From the NCBI RefSeq assembly GCF_004006635.1, contig NZ_CP034842.1, forward strand, positions 620,001 through 684,000: 64,000 nucleotides of DNA, in the 5' to 3' direction. Source of the DNA: Fusobacterium necrophorum subsp. necrophorum. GTDB taxonomy: Bacteria; Fusobacteriota; Fusobacteriia; Fusobacteriales; Fusobacteriaceae. Positions 26,906 to 36,880 of the stretch are shown here, one piece after another; the stretch's first letter is position 1; every line of letters begins with the position of its first letter. The notes beneath the pieces are model-generated. The model saw nothing but the letters and a program-made list of their open reading frames with translations. It searched no databases and was not told the DNA's origin. A program made the position numbers and the translations under genes.

Positions 26906-27689
26906 ATTTATGCAGAAAGCTTTTTTAGTGGGAATCTTAGTGTCTATCATCGTTCCTTGTATAGGAAGTTTTGTAGTCTTAAAGCGTCTTTCCATGTTGG
27001 GAGACGCTCTTTCTCATGCTTCTTTGAGCGGAGTTGCTTTGGGATTGCTCTTGGCTTGGAATCCTTTGGTAGGAGCTTTTCTTGCCTGTGTTGTCGCCGC
27101 TTTGGGAACGGAATATCTACGGGAAAAGATTCCGGAATATTCCGAAATTTCGATAGCGATTATTACCTCCCTGGGAGTGGGGTTGGCAGGGGTCTTGTCC
27201 AGTTTTATCAAAAATGCAACTTCCTTTCATAGTTTTTTATTTGGAAGTATTGTGGCAATTTCTACAGGGGAAGTCATGATGATTGCCTGTATCAGTGTTG
27301 TTGTCATTTTTGTGTTTCTCTTTTTTTATAAGGAACTTTTTTATATCGCTTTTGATGAAGAGGGAGCTAAAGTTGCGGGAGTGCCGGTCAATCAACTTAA
27401 CTTTCTTGTGACGCTCATTACGGCTATGACGGTTTCCATTGCCTCTCGAACAGTCGGAGCTTTAATGATTTCATCTTTTATGGTTTTGCCGATGGCAACT
27501 GCCATGCAGGTGGCAAGAAGTTATCGAAGTACGATTTTATTTGCTGTTTTTTATGCACTGATATCTACTTTGTCAGGATTAAGTCTTTCTTATTATTATG
27601 GATTAAAACCTGGAGGAACAATCGTGTTATTATCTGTTGGAATCTTTTTTTGGAATCTGTTTTGGAAACATTATGCACGAAATCAATAG
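26892..27689 (+). CDS. znuB: Zinc ABC transporter permease (ZnuB-like, ABC-3 family)
   Basis: The protein has 265 residues with seven to nine helices. ABC-3 family features are YEFMQKAFLVGILVS, LKRLSMLGDALSHASL and SFMVLPMATAMQVA. ATG 26892 has GGAGGGAG eight bases upstream and is preferred over an upstream in-frame ATG at 26856 within znuC. Last gene of the operon; a terminator follows at 27786. Confidence 0.9.
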   Translation: MLQYEFMQKAFLVGILVSIIVPCIGSFVVLKRLSMLGDALSHASLSGVALGLLLAWNPLVGAFLACVVAALGTEYLREKIPEYSEISIAIITSLGVGLAGVLSSFIKNATSFHSFLFGSIVAISTGEVMMIACISVVVIFVFLFFYKELFYIAFDEEGAKVAGVPVNQLNFLVTLITAMTVSIASRTVGALMISSFMVLPMATAMQVARSYRSTILFAVFYALISTLSGLSLSYYYGLKPGGTIVLLSVGIFFWNLFWKHYARNQ

Positions 27690-28082
27690 CTACTTTCTAT
27701 GTGACTTGGCTTCATCTGCATCTAATAGATGCTTTTGATATAAGCCTATAGAGTTTTTTGAACGCTTTTATTTGAATAAAAAAAGAAAAAAGAAAAAGTC
27801 TCTTGGCTTTTTCTTTTTTATATTTAGTTATTTTATTTTAATATTGATCCCTAATTATTTTTACTTTTAATAAATAATTGTTTTTTTATAAAAATACATC
27901 AATCTATAAATATAATTTATGGTATACTGAAAATAGAATTTTTTATTGATATTTCAAGGATTATATTTTAACACTCCTATTTTTATATCAAAGAAAACAA
28001 AGACATAGTTATGGTTTGATAGAATGGAAATAGAAAAAGGATGCAAAAATGTTTCATAAATATAAAAGAGGTGGAGAGAAAA
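27690..28082. other. Intergenic region between znuB and the adhesin operon
   Basis: About 390 bases. It holds the znuB terminator (27786-27819), then a strongly AT-rich stretch with several candidate -10 boxes. TATAAT at 27911-27916 and TATACT at 27923-27928 (followed by GAAAAT) are the best, but neither has a good -35 at 17 bases. This region probably carries the promoter for the small ORF, OmpA-like and autotransporter genes. No gene was recognised in it. Confidence 0.6.
27786..27826 (+). terminator. Intrinsic terminator after znuB
   Basis: Stem AAAAAAGAAAAAG (27786-27798) with CTTTTTCTTTTTT (27807-27819), loop of eight. The stem is 13 bp but almost entirely A/T; the 3' arm itself is T-rich. 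Confidence 0.75.
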
Positions 28083-28200
28083 ATGAAAAAAATATCTGTA
28101 ATGAATCATGCTTATTTTTTTTTGCTATTTTGTACTTAAAGATGAAGTGCACCAGGATAGTATAGAAGCGTATAAACTAATATTGGGAGGGGGAATTTAA
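28083..28200 (+). pseudogene. Small ORF interrupted at a T9 tract, in front of the OmpA-like gene
   Basis: ATG 28083 has GGTGGAGAG upstream and reads 18 codons (MKKISVMNHAYFFLLFCT) to TAA 28137. In the +1 frame the sequence continues open through CYFVLKDEVHQDSIEAY to TAA 28198-28200, four bases before the OmpA-like ATG. The frames meet at a run of nine T (28115-28123), so gain or loss of bases there would join them into a protein of about 38 residues. It may be a decayed gene or a slippage-controlled small protein. I recognise no family. Confidence 0.5.
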
Positions 28201-28203
28201 GGA

Positions 28204-28788
28204 ATGATCAAGAGTATAAAAATAATGTTTTTATTTTTAATAATACTATCATCCACAACACTACCATCAACATTAACTACAAAACGAATGAGAGCAAATT
28301 CCATTAGGATAAATGCATTAGAAATTAACATAATAGAAGCTTTAAAAGAAGAATTACCGGAGGAGATGACAATAGTATTGGATGACAGAGCATTGAATTT
28401 TGATTTTGATAAATCGGTTGTAAAACCAAAATATAATGAAATGTTAACAAATTTAAAAGAGTTTATCACAAAGAATAATTATGAAGTAACAATAGAAGGA
28501 CATACAGATTATATAGCAAGCAATGAATATAATATGGGATTATCTAAAAGAAGGGCAGAAGCTGTGAAGGCTAAATTGATTGAATTAGGCTTAGAGCCAA
28601 GTAGAATTGTTGCAATACTTCCTAAAGGGGAGGAAGAGCCAATAGCAGACAATAAAACCACAGAAGGAAGAGCTAAAAATAGAAGGGTTGAATTTAAGTT
28701 AGTAAAAAGAGATTCAGTAGGGGAAGTAAATTCAGAAGAAAGTAGAATTATAGACGTGAAGAAAGGAGTCGTTGAAGCTGAAAATTAA
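28204..28788 (+). CDS. OmpA-family peptidoglycan-binding protein
   Basis: The protein has 194 residues with a signal peptide or N-terminal anchor (KIMFLFLIILSSTT). An OmpA C-terminal domain spans about residues 60-165: LNFDFDKSVVKP, EGHTDYIASNEYNMGLSKRRAEAV and GRAKNRRVEF. The TD..GS/N and R-x-x-RRVE elements bind meso-diaminopimelate-type peptidoglycan. It links the outer membrane to the wall. It lies 17 bases before the giant autotransporter, as OmpA-like genes often do in fusobacterial adhesin operons. It has its own SD GGGAGGGGG upstream. Confidence 0.88.
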   Translation: MIKSIKIMFLFLIILSSTTLPSTLTTKRMRANSIRINALEINIIEALKEELPEEMTIVLDDRALNFDFDKSVVKPKYNEMLTNLKEFITKNNYEVTIEGHTDYIASNEYNMGLSKRRAEAVKAKLIELGLEPSRIVAILPKGEEEPIADNKTTEGRAKNRRVEFKLVKRDSVGEVNSEESRIIDVKKGVVEAEN

Positions 28789-28805
28789 AAAAGGGGAGGG
28801 GAAAA

Positions 28806-31800
28806 ATGAATAGTTATTTGTGTAAAACAGAACAACACCTTCGTTCCATCGCAAAAAGAAATGAGAGTGTAAGATACTCCTTGGGATTAGTAATCCTATT
28901 TTTGATGTTGGGGGGAGGTGCATTTTCAGAGGAGATACAGGATGGAAATAGGATAGCAAACACAAGTCCAACAAGAGAACAAATATTGTCAAGAGAAACT
29001 TTAAGAAGTTTAGTAGGAAACTTACAATCCAAAATAGCTAGTGCAAGAGCAGAAAATGAAAAAGGATTGGCAGGCTTAAGATTAGAATTAATTCAATTAA
29101 TGGAACAAGGAAATCAAGTGGTAAAATCACCATGGCCGTCATGGCAATTTGGTGTTAACCATATGTACAGTCAATGGAATGCTGTATATAAGGGAAGAGG
29201 AGATAAGTCAGAAAAATATCCATTTGAAGGAACCTTTACAAGAAGCGGGGATTTATTTTTAAGAAATATACATCCTGACAGTAAAAATTATGAAAAGTAT
29301 ACTTCTTTTATGCCAGGAGTCATTTCTTCTTTCTCCACTTTTTCAGCTGGTGGAAATAATTCAAAAAGAGTGTTTGCAGTAGAAAAGCAAATGGGAGTGG
29401 ATAAAAGCTTAGCAACCACTTCTTTGAGAGGTGGAGATGAAGATTCTTATGGATTGGGAAATTCCAAAATAAAACAAGAAGAGATAGCCAAAATAGAATT
29501 GGGGGCAAGCGTTAGACCTAGAAAAATGGATAAAGAAACAATTACAGTAGAAGCCCCTAAAAAGCCAAGTTTAAATAAACCAGAGGTTTTACTACCCAAA
29601 AGTCCAAATGCCCCAGAAGCACCAGCCGCACCGACATTAAGCTTAAATGCATTTGAGCCAGTAGTGCCAAAAAGTCCCAATCCAGAATTAGGTGATGCAG
29701 AGATTTTCAATATAAAATTAGGTTCATTTGGAAACTATATGACATACTCAAATTATAATAAACACAATGAAGATGGGGGAGGGCTTGCTGAGGGGATGGA
29801 TCCTAATGCAAGATCCTATGGGGATCATGAAGATAAAAGCATAAAGAATAATGATTTAGAAAGGGGTCCTTCCATAAGATATACTTGGGCAACTCCAAGT
29901 AATGCTTTGAGTTCTGGTGAAGGCTTTGACTCAACACTTTTAAAAGTATATTTTGATTATGGAAACATAAATGATACAAGCTCTGAAAAAGGAAAAACTC
30001 TTACAATAGAATCAGATGTTAAGCAAACGATAGATTCTATAAATAGTTTAACGGAAACACAAATAGCTCATGAAAAGGAAAAAAATAGAATATGGAATAC
30101 CGGAAAATTTTTAACAGGTGGTTCAAGATTTGCTACTATGGATAATGCTCGTGATGCCACAATAGAGAACAAAGGGACAATAAATTTGACAGGGCCACTT
30201 GTTGCAGGATTTGAAGTACAAAGTGATACCCTAGGTTCCGGAAAAAGGACCATTAAAAATTCTGGAACGATAACAGATGAAAAGGAAGAGGAATATAGAG
30301 ATGATAAAGGCTTAGGAGGACTTCAAGTAGGGAAAGTAAATGAAGCCGGAGAAGAAGTTGAAACTGTTGGAGATTCTACAGAATTAACTCTACCCCCTTT
30401 TGCACGTGGTTTGGATGGGAAAAGAATTTGGGATTATTTTAGTATTGAGGGGCCCCCTACAGTTGGAGATAAATTAAAAGTGAAAAGAGCTTCTGATATC
30501 GTGAACTCTAAAAATGAAGTTATAAAAAGAGGCGGATATACAGGTCATAAAGTTGGAATGATTTTAACCTATGAAAATAACGATAGTAGAAGGGAGTCAT
30601 TATACTCTTTAATCAATACGAAAGAAGGAAAAATAGAATTTAAGGGAGAAAAATCCATAGGTATGCAAATTTATGCTCCTAATTCCCCTGAAATAAATGT
30701 TAATGTAAAAAATGAAGGAACAATTTCAATGGGGGGAGCTGAAAGTTATGGTATCAAAATATCTTCAAGAATTGCAGATAACAGACAGAATGATGAAAAC
30801 AATGAAACAATAAAAGAAATTGGAAATGCTGAAAAAGGAACCATCAATGTATCCGGTGGGAATGGGAAAGTAGGTTCTTTCTCTTCGGGGATAGCTGTTA
30901 TAGAAGATGAAAATTTGTTTCCTTTTATGCCTCAAGCGGTGTCTCAAATGGAAGCATATGCATATGCTGCTCCTATGGAGCAAGAGAAAAATATAAGAGC
31001 CTATAAAGATTATATAAAAAATAAAGGAACCATCAATGTCAGCGGCGGAACCGGAAATACAGGAATGTATCTAAAAATTTATAAAGATGATGATATTACA
31101 AATGAAGGAAACATCAATGTTTCAGGAATAAAAAATATTGGAATGAGAGTTACCGGAGGTAGCATTGATATTAATCATAGTCATGATGAGTGGCAAGCGG
31201 TATCACTTTATCGCATGCCTTCCACACCACTTTATCACATGGCTTCAGTAGAGGATGATGAAGATGTAAATGGATTTACTTCATCATATTATTATAATAA
31301 TATGCCATATGCCTATAATAAATCGAAGATTAGTTTGACTGATGGAGAAGAAAATATAGGAATGGTGGCAAATGGAAGTTTCAGGGTAGGTTCCATAGCA
31401 GAGAATAAAGCTGGTGGAGAGATCATCATTAGTGGTGGAAATAAAAATATAGGGATGCTATCAACGGAAGCAGAGTTGGAGATGATACCTATGTCCTTGG
31501 ATTATTTTGGTTATGAGAGGTATGGTGGTCGAGGGATTGTAAAAAATCTTGGAACGATAAAAGCAACAGAAAATTCAAAAAATGCTATCGGAATGACCCC
31601 TTCGACTTCAGAGAAATCCAATTCTGTGGCATTAAATCTTGGTAAAGGAAAAATTGATTTAAAAGGGGAGGGTTCCATAGGAGTATATAATAGTGCAGGA
31701 ACTTTTGAAATGAGAAACGAAAGTGAAGATATTCCTGAAATAAGTGTAGCCGGAAAAAACTCTATTGCAGTGTATGCAAGTAAAATATTTGGTACACAAG

Positions 31801-34800
31801 GAAGACAAGAGGGAATCTTTCCTACAGGAGAAGAACTTGGTACAAGCTCGTCAAAAGAAGAAATTTTTTATCAGTATAATGGGAATTTAGCTAGAATAAA
31901 GAGCGGAAAAGTCAGTGCTGAAAAAGGAATTGTTCTTTATGCCGATGATGCAATTATAGAATTGGGAAGAAATAATGGTGTCACTGATGGAGATTTAAAA
32001 AATTCTCCAGAGTTAACAGCAAAAAGTGGTGCGTTGATGTTTTATAACTATACTCACTCTGATTCGACTCCTCCAAAATCCTATGGAAGTTTTCGCTTGA
32101 GTAATGATGTAAAAGGAATTGTAGAAAATGGAGGGACGGCTTTTTATTTAAGAAATGTGACGGATAAAAATGAGTTTCTGAATAAAATGTTTAGAGATGA
32201 TTTTTTTCATACCACTTATTATTATGGTACTAGCTCTGTTTCTGGATATAAAGATAGTTATACTCCTGAACAATTAAAAAATAAGTTTACTTGGGATGAT
32301 AATAATGCAAAATTGAGTGTCACAGGGAAAAAACTTAGTTTAACAATGGAGGAAGGTTCCACATTGTTTATGACGGCAAACGATAATATAGATGATGTGA
32401 AATCATTTCAATCTTTAAGTCGCTTGACTGCGGATGGGTTCAAAAAATATGGAAATAGAGTTGAAATCAAGGATAATTCATCTCCATATTATAAAATAGA
32501 GTCTTCCCTTAGAAATAAATTATTGGTGGATAAAAATGTTAATTTGGATGATAGGGCAGAAGTCTATAATAGATTAGAATATCTTTCCTCTTGGGTAACT
32601 GTAAATTCTGGAATAAATATGACATCTAATACGGATGATAAAATAGCAATAGTTCAAACAAATGTAAAAAGAGAAAATGCTTCGACTCTTCCGGCACCAA
32701 AGGTAGAGGATATAAAAGTTCTCAATCAAGGAACTATTTCTTTCACAGGTAAAAAATCTATAGGATTGGCAACAAGTTTTGGACTTGTTACGAATGAGGG
32801 GAAGGTTTCTGTAACTGGTGAGCAAGGAGTTGGAATATATGCTGCGGATAGTTCCATTGCTAAAAATACAGGAACTATAGAAATAGGGACAAAGGGTACA
32901 GGTATTTATGCAGAAAATGATTTAAAAGTAAATGGTAACAAAACAGCCATATCTACTAATAAAGATATAAATGTTACAAACACTGGAACTATAGAAGCAA
33001 AAGAGAATTCAAGTGGAGTTTATGGAATCTACGCGAAAAATGATCAAGCAAATTATTCTAATGCTTCCTCCACAGTCACACATAGTGGAAACATAGATGT
33101 AGCGAAGTCTACATCAAGTGTGGGGATATACACGGAACATGGAAAATTAACTTCCAGTGGAAGTATAGCAGTGGGAAAAGACAGTGTAGGAATAAGTGCT
33201 AAAAATTCAGAAGTGGAGTTAGGTGAAAATGCAAGTATAAATGCAAGCTCGGCTGTGGGTATTTTGATAAAAGATGGAAAATTAAAGTCTAAAGCCAATC
33301 TAACTGTTAAAGATGGAGTAGGATTGGATATAGAACAATCTGATGTAGATATCGAAAAAGGTATGTATACCTTAAATAAATCAACAGCTTTTAAAATAGG
33401 GGCTTTGGATAGTAAAAAGTTTAAAGGAAATGCTGGAACTATAAAGATAACAGGGAAGGGTTCCGTTGCATATTATTTAAAAAATGCTAATTTAACTTCT
33501 AATAGCAACTTTATGGATGCTTTAACAGTAAACTCTGATGACAGTTATGTTTATTTCTATGCAGAAGATAGTACGTTGAATTATGAAAATCAAAAGACAA
33601 TAAACAACGATGGAACAACATTAATCTATGCTAAAAATTCAGATATAATATTAAAAGAAAATACAAATATTAATTCTGTTAAGAAAAATGTAACAGCTCT
33701 TTATTCAGAAGAAGCAGCTGAAAAGAATGTTGTAAATAAAGGTAACATGATGTTATTAGGGGAAAAATCTCTTGGAATATATTCAAAGAGCACTCATAAG
33801 GTAGAAAATTTTGGAAATATAGAAGTAGGAGGAAAATCAACAGCAATTTATGCAGAAAATATAAGTGATGCTGTAGAAAATAAAGGGACTATAAAATTAG
33901 CTACAAATAGTACCGGAATATCGGGAATAAATTCAAAAATAAGGAATACTGCCGATATAAAAAGTAGTGGAACAAATTCAGGAAAGAACATTGCTATATA
34001 TTCATATGGAGGGAAAGAAGTCAGCAACTCTGGAAATATAACATTATTGGGAAATCAATCCGTTGGAATATATTCAGACAGTTCTGATGTTATCAACACA
34101 GGAAAAATAGTAATGGGAGATTCAATAGATTCCAAAAATCCAAGCATAGGAATATATTCTAAAAATGGTAAGGTAGAAAACTTTGGTGAGCTAACAACTG
34201 GAAATAATTCAACAGGAATTTATGCTAAATCTGTCAATGTAAAAGAAAATTCTAAATTAAATGTAGGAAATAATTCTGTTGGAATTTACTCTTTGGGAGG
34301 GGACATTCATTTATCAAGTGCTTCACAGCTTAGCGTTGGTGATAATCATTCAACACTGCTTTATTATCATGGAAAAAATGGAAATATTGTAAATAATACA
34401 GATAAATTAACAGTGGGAAATCATTCCAATGCTTTCACAATCAAAGGAGAAAAGAATAAAGTTGAAAGCAATAGCACAGGAACTGTTAATTTAAAAAATG
34501 ATTCTGTATATATGTATTCAACAGATTCTAGTGGAAGTATCACAAATAAAACGAATATCACCTCATCTGGAAATGACAACTATGGAATATATTCATTTGG
34601 AAAAGTTGATAATTATGGAAATATTAATTTTTCAGAAGGGACAGGTAGTATAGGAATATATGCCTATTATCCGAAGAGTGATCATTACAGTCTGTCAACA
34701 CTATCAGTTTCTGCAATACCAACACTTACAAATCATTCAGGTAGTACAATAAAAGTTGCTAAATCTGATCTATCAGATTCAAAAAATGAAAAATATGGTA

Positions 34801-36818
34801 TAGGTATGGCAGCAGGACATAAGGAAGTAATGGATGGCATTGTAAAACAAAAAGCAATAGGCCACATCGTAAACGAAGGAACAATATCTGTAACAAGTCC
34901 CGATAGTATTGGAATGTATGCAACTGGAAGAGGTTCTATTGCAGAAAATAAAGGCAGAATAGAATTAAGTGGCAGCAAAAGAAATATAGGAATGTTCCTA
35001 GAAAATGGAGCAGTTGGATACAATTTTGGAACTATAGAAACAGTTGGAAGTAACAACAATGGGCAAATTGGGGTAGCAGTAACTAGCGGGGCTACTTTGT
35101 ATAACAGTGGTACCATAAAGATTGCTGCTGAAACTGGAATAGGAATTTATAGTTTTGGTGGGGGTATTATTCATAATACGGGTAACTTTATTATAGAGGC
35201 GCCTGAAAAAATAAAATCACTTGACCAAGCAGATACGAGTAAAGGAATCGGAGGAGTAAATATAAAAGTTAGGGAAGATGACAAATCTCAAGCTGATATC
35301 TTTGTAGATGGAAAAAAAGTAGAGACTACTTTAGTACATGCAATTCCGAATAGAGCAGCAAGTGAAATACCTATATCATCAATAGGGATATATATGAGTT
35401 CATCGGGAGTTCATCCAACAAAACCAATAGGGAATCTTGGAGCATTAGCAAGTTCGGGAATAAAAGCAGTGGACTTGATTATAGGTGTGGAGGTAACTAA
35501 GCATGAAAATTCTAAATATATTCAATTGGGGCAAGACATAATAAAGCCATATAATGAAATGATCAAAAAAGCATTGAAAAAAGGCATTGATAAGTATGAA
35601 GTGTACTCTGGTTCATTAACTTGGCAAGCAACTGTTACACAAAAGAAAACTGATCAAACAATACAGAATGCTTATATGGCAAAAATTCCTTATACAGTAT
35701 ATGCAGGAGATAAAAATACGACAAGAGATACCTATCATTTTACAGATGGATTGGAGCAAAGATATGGCGTTGAATCCCTTGGTTCAAGAGAGAAAGAATT
35801 ATTCAATAAATTAAATAGTATTGGAAACAACGAAGGAATATTATTGAAACAAGCTTTTGATGAAATGATGGGACATCAATATGCAAATATTCATCAAAGG
35901 GTTCGTTCTACTGGGGATATATTGGATAAAGAATTCACTCATTTAAGAAAAGACTGGGAAACAGCTTCTAAAAAATCTAATAAAATTAAGACTTTTGGAG
36001 CTAGAGGCGAATACAAGACGAATACAGCTGGAATTTTAAATTATACGAATCATGCTTACGGGGTGGCTTATGTTCGTGAAAATGAAGAGATCAAATTAGG
36101 AAAGGGATTCGGTTACTATGCTGGACTTGTACACAATACCTATAAATTTAAAGATATAGGTCGTTCAGAAGAAGAAATGTTACAAGTAAAAGCAGGAGGG
36201 TTTAAGTCCATTTCCTTTGATGATAACGATAGCTTAAATTGGACAGTATCAGCAGATATTTCTTATGGTTATAATAAGATGAATAGAAAATTTTTAGTGG
36301 TAGATGAAATATTTAATGCGAGAGGAAGATACAATACTTATGGTGTAGCGATGAAGAATGAACTAGGAAAAGAATTTCGAGTAACAGAAACTTTATCTTT
36401 AAGACCTTATGTGGCAATAAAGCTTGAATATGCTAAGATAGGTAAAGTGAAAGAAAAATCTGGTGAAGTAAAATTAAATGTAGATGATAGCCATTATACA
36501 TCTGTGAAACCTGAACTAGGACTGGAAGCTAACTATAAATATACAATGTCAAGTGGAAAAATAATAACAGCAAGATTAGGAAGCGTGTTTGAAGATGAAT
36601 TAGGAAAAGTAGCAAAAGCTAATAATAAAGCTAAAGTAGCCGATACAAATGCAGATTGGTTTCATTTACCAAAAGAAAAAGAAGATAGAAAAGGGAATGT
36701 AAAAACTGATTTTAGCTTAGGGGTAGAAGGAGAAATATTAGGAGGAACTGTTAATCTTGGTTATGATACAAAAGGGAATAATTTTAGAGGAGGAATAGGA
36801 GTTAGAATCATTTTCTAA
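28806..36818 (+). CDS. Giant type Va autotransporter adhesin (fusobacterial outer-membrane protein family, RadD/Fap2-like architecture)
   Basis: The protein has 2670 residues. Residues 1-41 are an extended signal peptide with the fusobacterial autotransporter N-terminal pattern (EQHLRSIAKRNESVRYS, then a hydrophobic core ending GGGAFSEE). Next come a coiled-coil stretch (about 55-105), a proline-rich linker (about 245-295), and a very long passenger of short repeats of the type NxGTIxxxG...GIY, predicted beta-helix. Near residues 2345-2390 is the helix MMGHQYANIHQRVRSTG conserved in the family. The C-terminal 275 residues are a beta-barrel with terminal Phe. It is related in build to RadD, Fap2 and Aim1 of F. 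nucleatum, but orthology cannot be fixed here. Likely an adhesin on the cell surface. Confidence 0.93.
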   Translation: MNSYLCKTEQHLRSIAKRNESVRYSLGLVILFLMLGGGAFSEEIQDGNRIANTSPTREQILSRETLRSLVGNLQSKIASARAENEKGLAGLRLELIQLMEQGNQVVKSPWPSWQFGVNHMYSQWNAVYKGRGDKSEKYPFEGTFTRSGDLFLRNIHPDSKNYEKYTSFMPGVISSFSTFSAGGNNSKRVFAVEKQMGVDKSLATTSLRGGDEDSYGLGNSKIKQEEIAKIELGASVRPRKMDKETITVEAPKKPSLNKPEVLLPKSPNAPEAPAAPTLSLNAFEPVVPKSPNPELGDAEIFNIKLGSFGNYMTYSNYNKHNEDGGGLAEGMDPNARSYGDHEDKSIKNNDLERGPSIRYTWATPSNALSSGEGFDSTLLKVYFDYGNINDTSSEKGKTLTIESDVKQTIDSINSLTETQIAHEKEKNRIWNTGKFLTGGSRFATMDNARDATIENKGTINLTGPLVAGFEVQSDTLGSGKRTIKNSGTITDEKEEEYRDDKGLGGLQVGKVNEAGEEVETVGDSTELTLPPFARGLDGKRIWDYFSIEGPPTVGDKLKVKRASDIVNSKNEVIKRGGYTGHKVGMILTYENNDSRRESLYSLINTKEGKIEFKGEKSIGMQIYAPNSPEINVNVKNEGTISMGGAESYGIKISSRIADNRQNDENNETIKEIGNAEKGTINVSGGNGKVGSFSSGIAVIEDENLFPFMPQAVSQMEAYAYAAPMEQEKNIRAYKDYIKNKGTINVSGGTGNTGMYLKIYKDDDITNEGNINVSGIKNIGMRVTGGSIDINHSHDEWQAVSLYRMPSTPLYHMASVEDDEDVNGFTSSYYYNNMPYAYNKSKISLTDGEENIGMVANGSFRVGSIAENKAGGEIIISGGNKNIGMLSTEAELEMIPMSLDYFGYERYGGRGIVKNLGTIKATENSKNAIGMTPSTSEKSNSVALNLGKGKIDLKGEGSIGVYNSAGTFEMRNESEDIPEISVAGKNSIAVYASKIFGTQGRQEGIFPTGEELGTSSSKEEIFYQYNGNLARIKSGKVSAEKGIVLYADDAIIELGRNNGVTDGDLKNSPELTAKSGALMFYNYTHSDSTPPKSYGSFRLSNDVKGIVENGGTAFYLRNVTDKNEFLNKMFRDDFFHTTYYYGTSSVSGYKDSYTPEQLKNKFTWDDNNAKLSVTGKKLSLTMEEGSTLFMTANDNIDDVKSFQSLSRLTADGFKKYGNRVEIKDNSSPYYKIESSLRNKLLVDKNVNLDDRAEVYNRLEYLSSWVTVNSGINMTSNTDDKIAIVQTNVKRENASTLPAPKVEDIKVLNQGTISFTGKKSIGLATSFGLVTNEGKVSVTGEQGVGIYAADSSIAKNTGTIEIGTKGTGIYAENDLKVNGNKTAISTNKDINVTNTGTIEAKENSSGVYGIYAKNDQANYSNASSTVTHSGNIDVAKSTSSVGIYTEHGKLTSSGSIAVGKDSVGISAKNSEVELGENASINASSAVGILIKDGKLKSKANLTVKDGVGLDIEQSDVDIEKGMYTLNKSTAFKIGALDSKKFKGNAGTIKITGKGSVAYYLKNANLTSNSNFMDALTVNSDDSYVYFYAEDSTLNYENQKTINNDGTTLIYAKNSDIILKENTNINSVKKNVTALYSEEAAEKNVVNKGNMMLLGEKSLGIYSKSTHKVENFGNIEVGGKSTAIYAENISDAVENKGTIKLATNSTGISGINSKIRNTADIKSSGTNSGKNIAIYSYGGKEVSNSGNITLLGNQSVGIYSDSSDVINTGKIVMGDSIDSKNPSIGIYSKNGKVENFGELTTGNNSTGIYAKSVNVKENSKLNVGNNSVGIYSLGGDIHLSSASQLSVGDNHSTLLYYHGKNGNIVNNTDKLTVGNHSNAFTIKGEKNKVESNSTGTVNLKNDSVYMYSTDSSGSITNKTNITSSGNDNYGIYSFGKVDNYGNINFSEGTGSIGIYAYYPKSDHYSLSTLSVSAIPTLTNHSGSTIKVAKSDLSDSKNEKYGIGMAAGHKEVMDGIVKQKAIGHIVNEGTISVTSPDSIGMYATGRGSIAENKGRIELSGSKRNIGMFLENGAVGYNFGTIETVGSNNNGQIGVAVTSGATLYNSGTIKIAAETGIGIYSFGGGIIHNTGNFIIEAPEKIKSLDQADTSKGIGGVNIKVREDDKSQADIFVDGKKVETTLVHAIPNRAASEIPISSIGIYMSSSGVHPTKPIGNLGALASSGIKAVDLIIGVEVTKHENSKYIQLGQDIIKPYNEMIKKALKKGIDKYEVYSGSLTWQATVTQKKTDQTIQNAYMAKIPYTVYAGDKNTTRDTYHFTDGLEQRYGVESLGSREKELFNKLNSIGNNEGILLKQAFDEMMGHQYANIHQRVRSTGDILDKEFTHLRKDWETASKKSNKIKTFGARGEYKTNTAGILNYTNHAYGVAYVRENEEIKLGKGFGYYAGLVHNTYKFKDIGRSEEEMLQVKAGGFKSISFDDNDSLNWTVSADISYGYNKMNRKFLVVDEIFNARGRYNTYGVAMKNELGKEFRVTETLSLRPYVAIKLEYAKIGKVKEKSGEVKLNVDDSHYTSVKPELGLEANYKYTMSSGKIITARLGSVFEDELGKVAKANNKAKVADTNADWFHLPKEKEDRKGNVKTDFSLGVEGEILGGTVNLGYDTKGNNFRGGIGVRIIF

Positions 36819-36840
36819 CTTAGAAGAGAGTTTTTAATAA

Positions 36841-36879
36841 AGGGAGAATTTCAACTTTTGAAGTTCTCCCTAATTTTTT
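36841..36879 (+). terminator. Intrinsic terminator after the autotransporter gene
   Basis: AGGGAGAATTTCAA (36841-36854) pairs with TTGAAGTTCTCCCT (36858-36871) with one G-U pair, loop CTT, then AATTTTTT. It is near-symmetric and can also end the convergent DUF4198 gene. Confidence 0.88.
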
Positions 36880-36880
36880 G

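Noticed and set aside
28083..28200. FadA-type adhesin gene before the autotransporter
   Set aside because: The small ORF lacks a typical signal peptide and the helical heptad pattern of FadA; only its position is similar.
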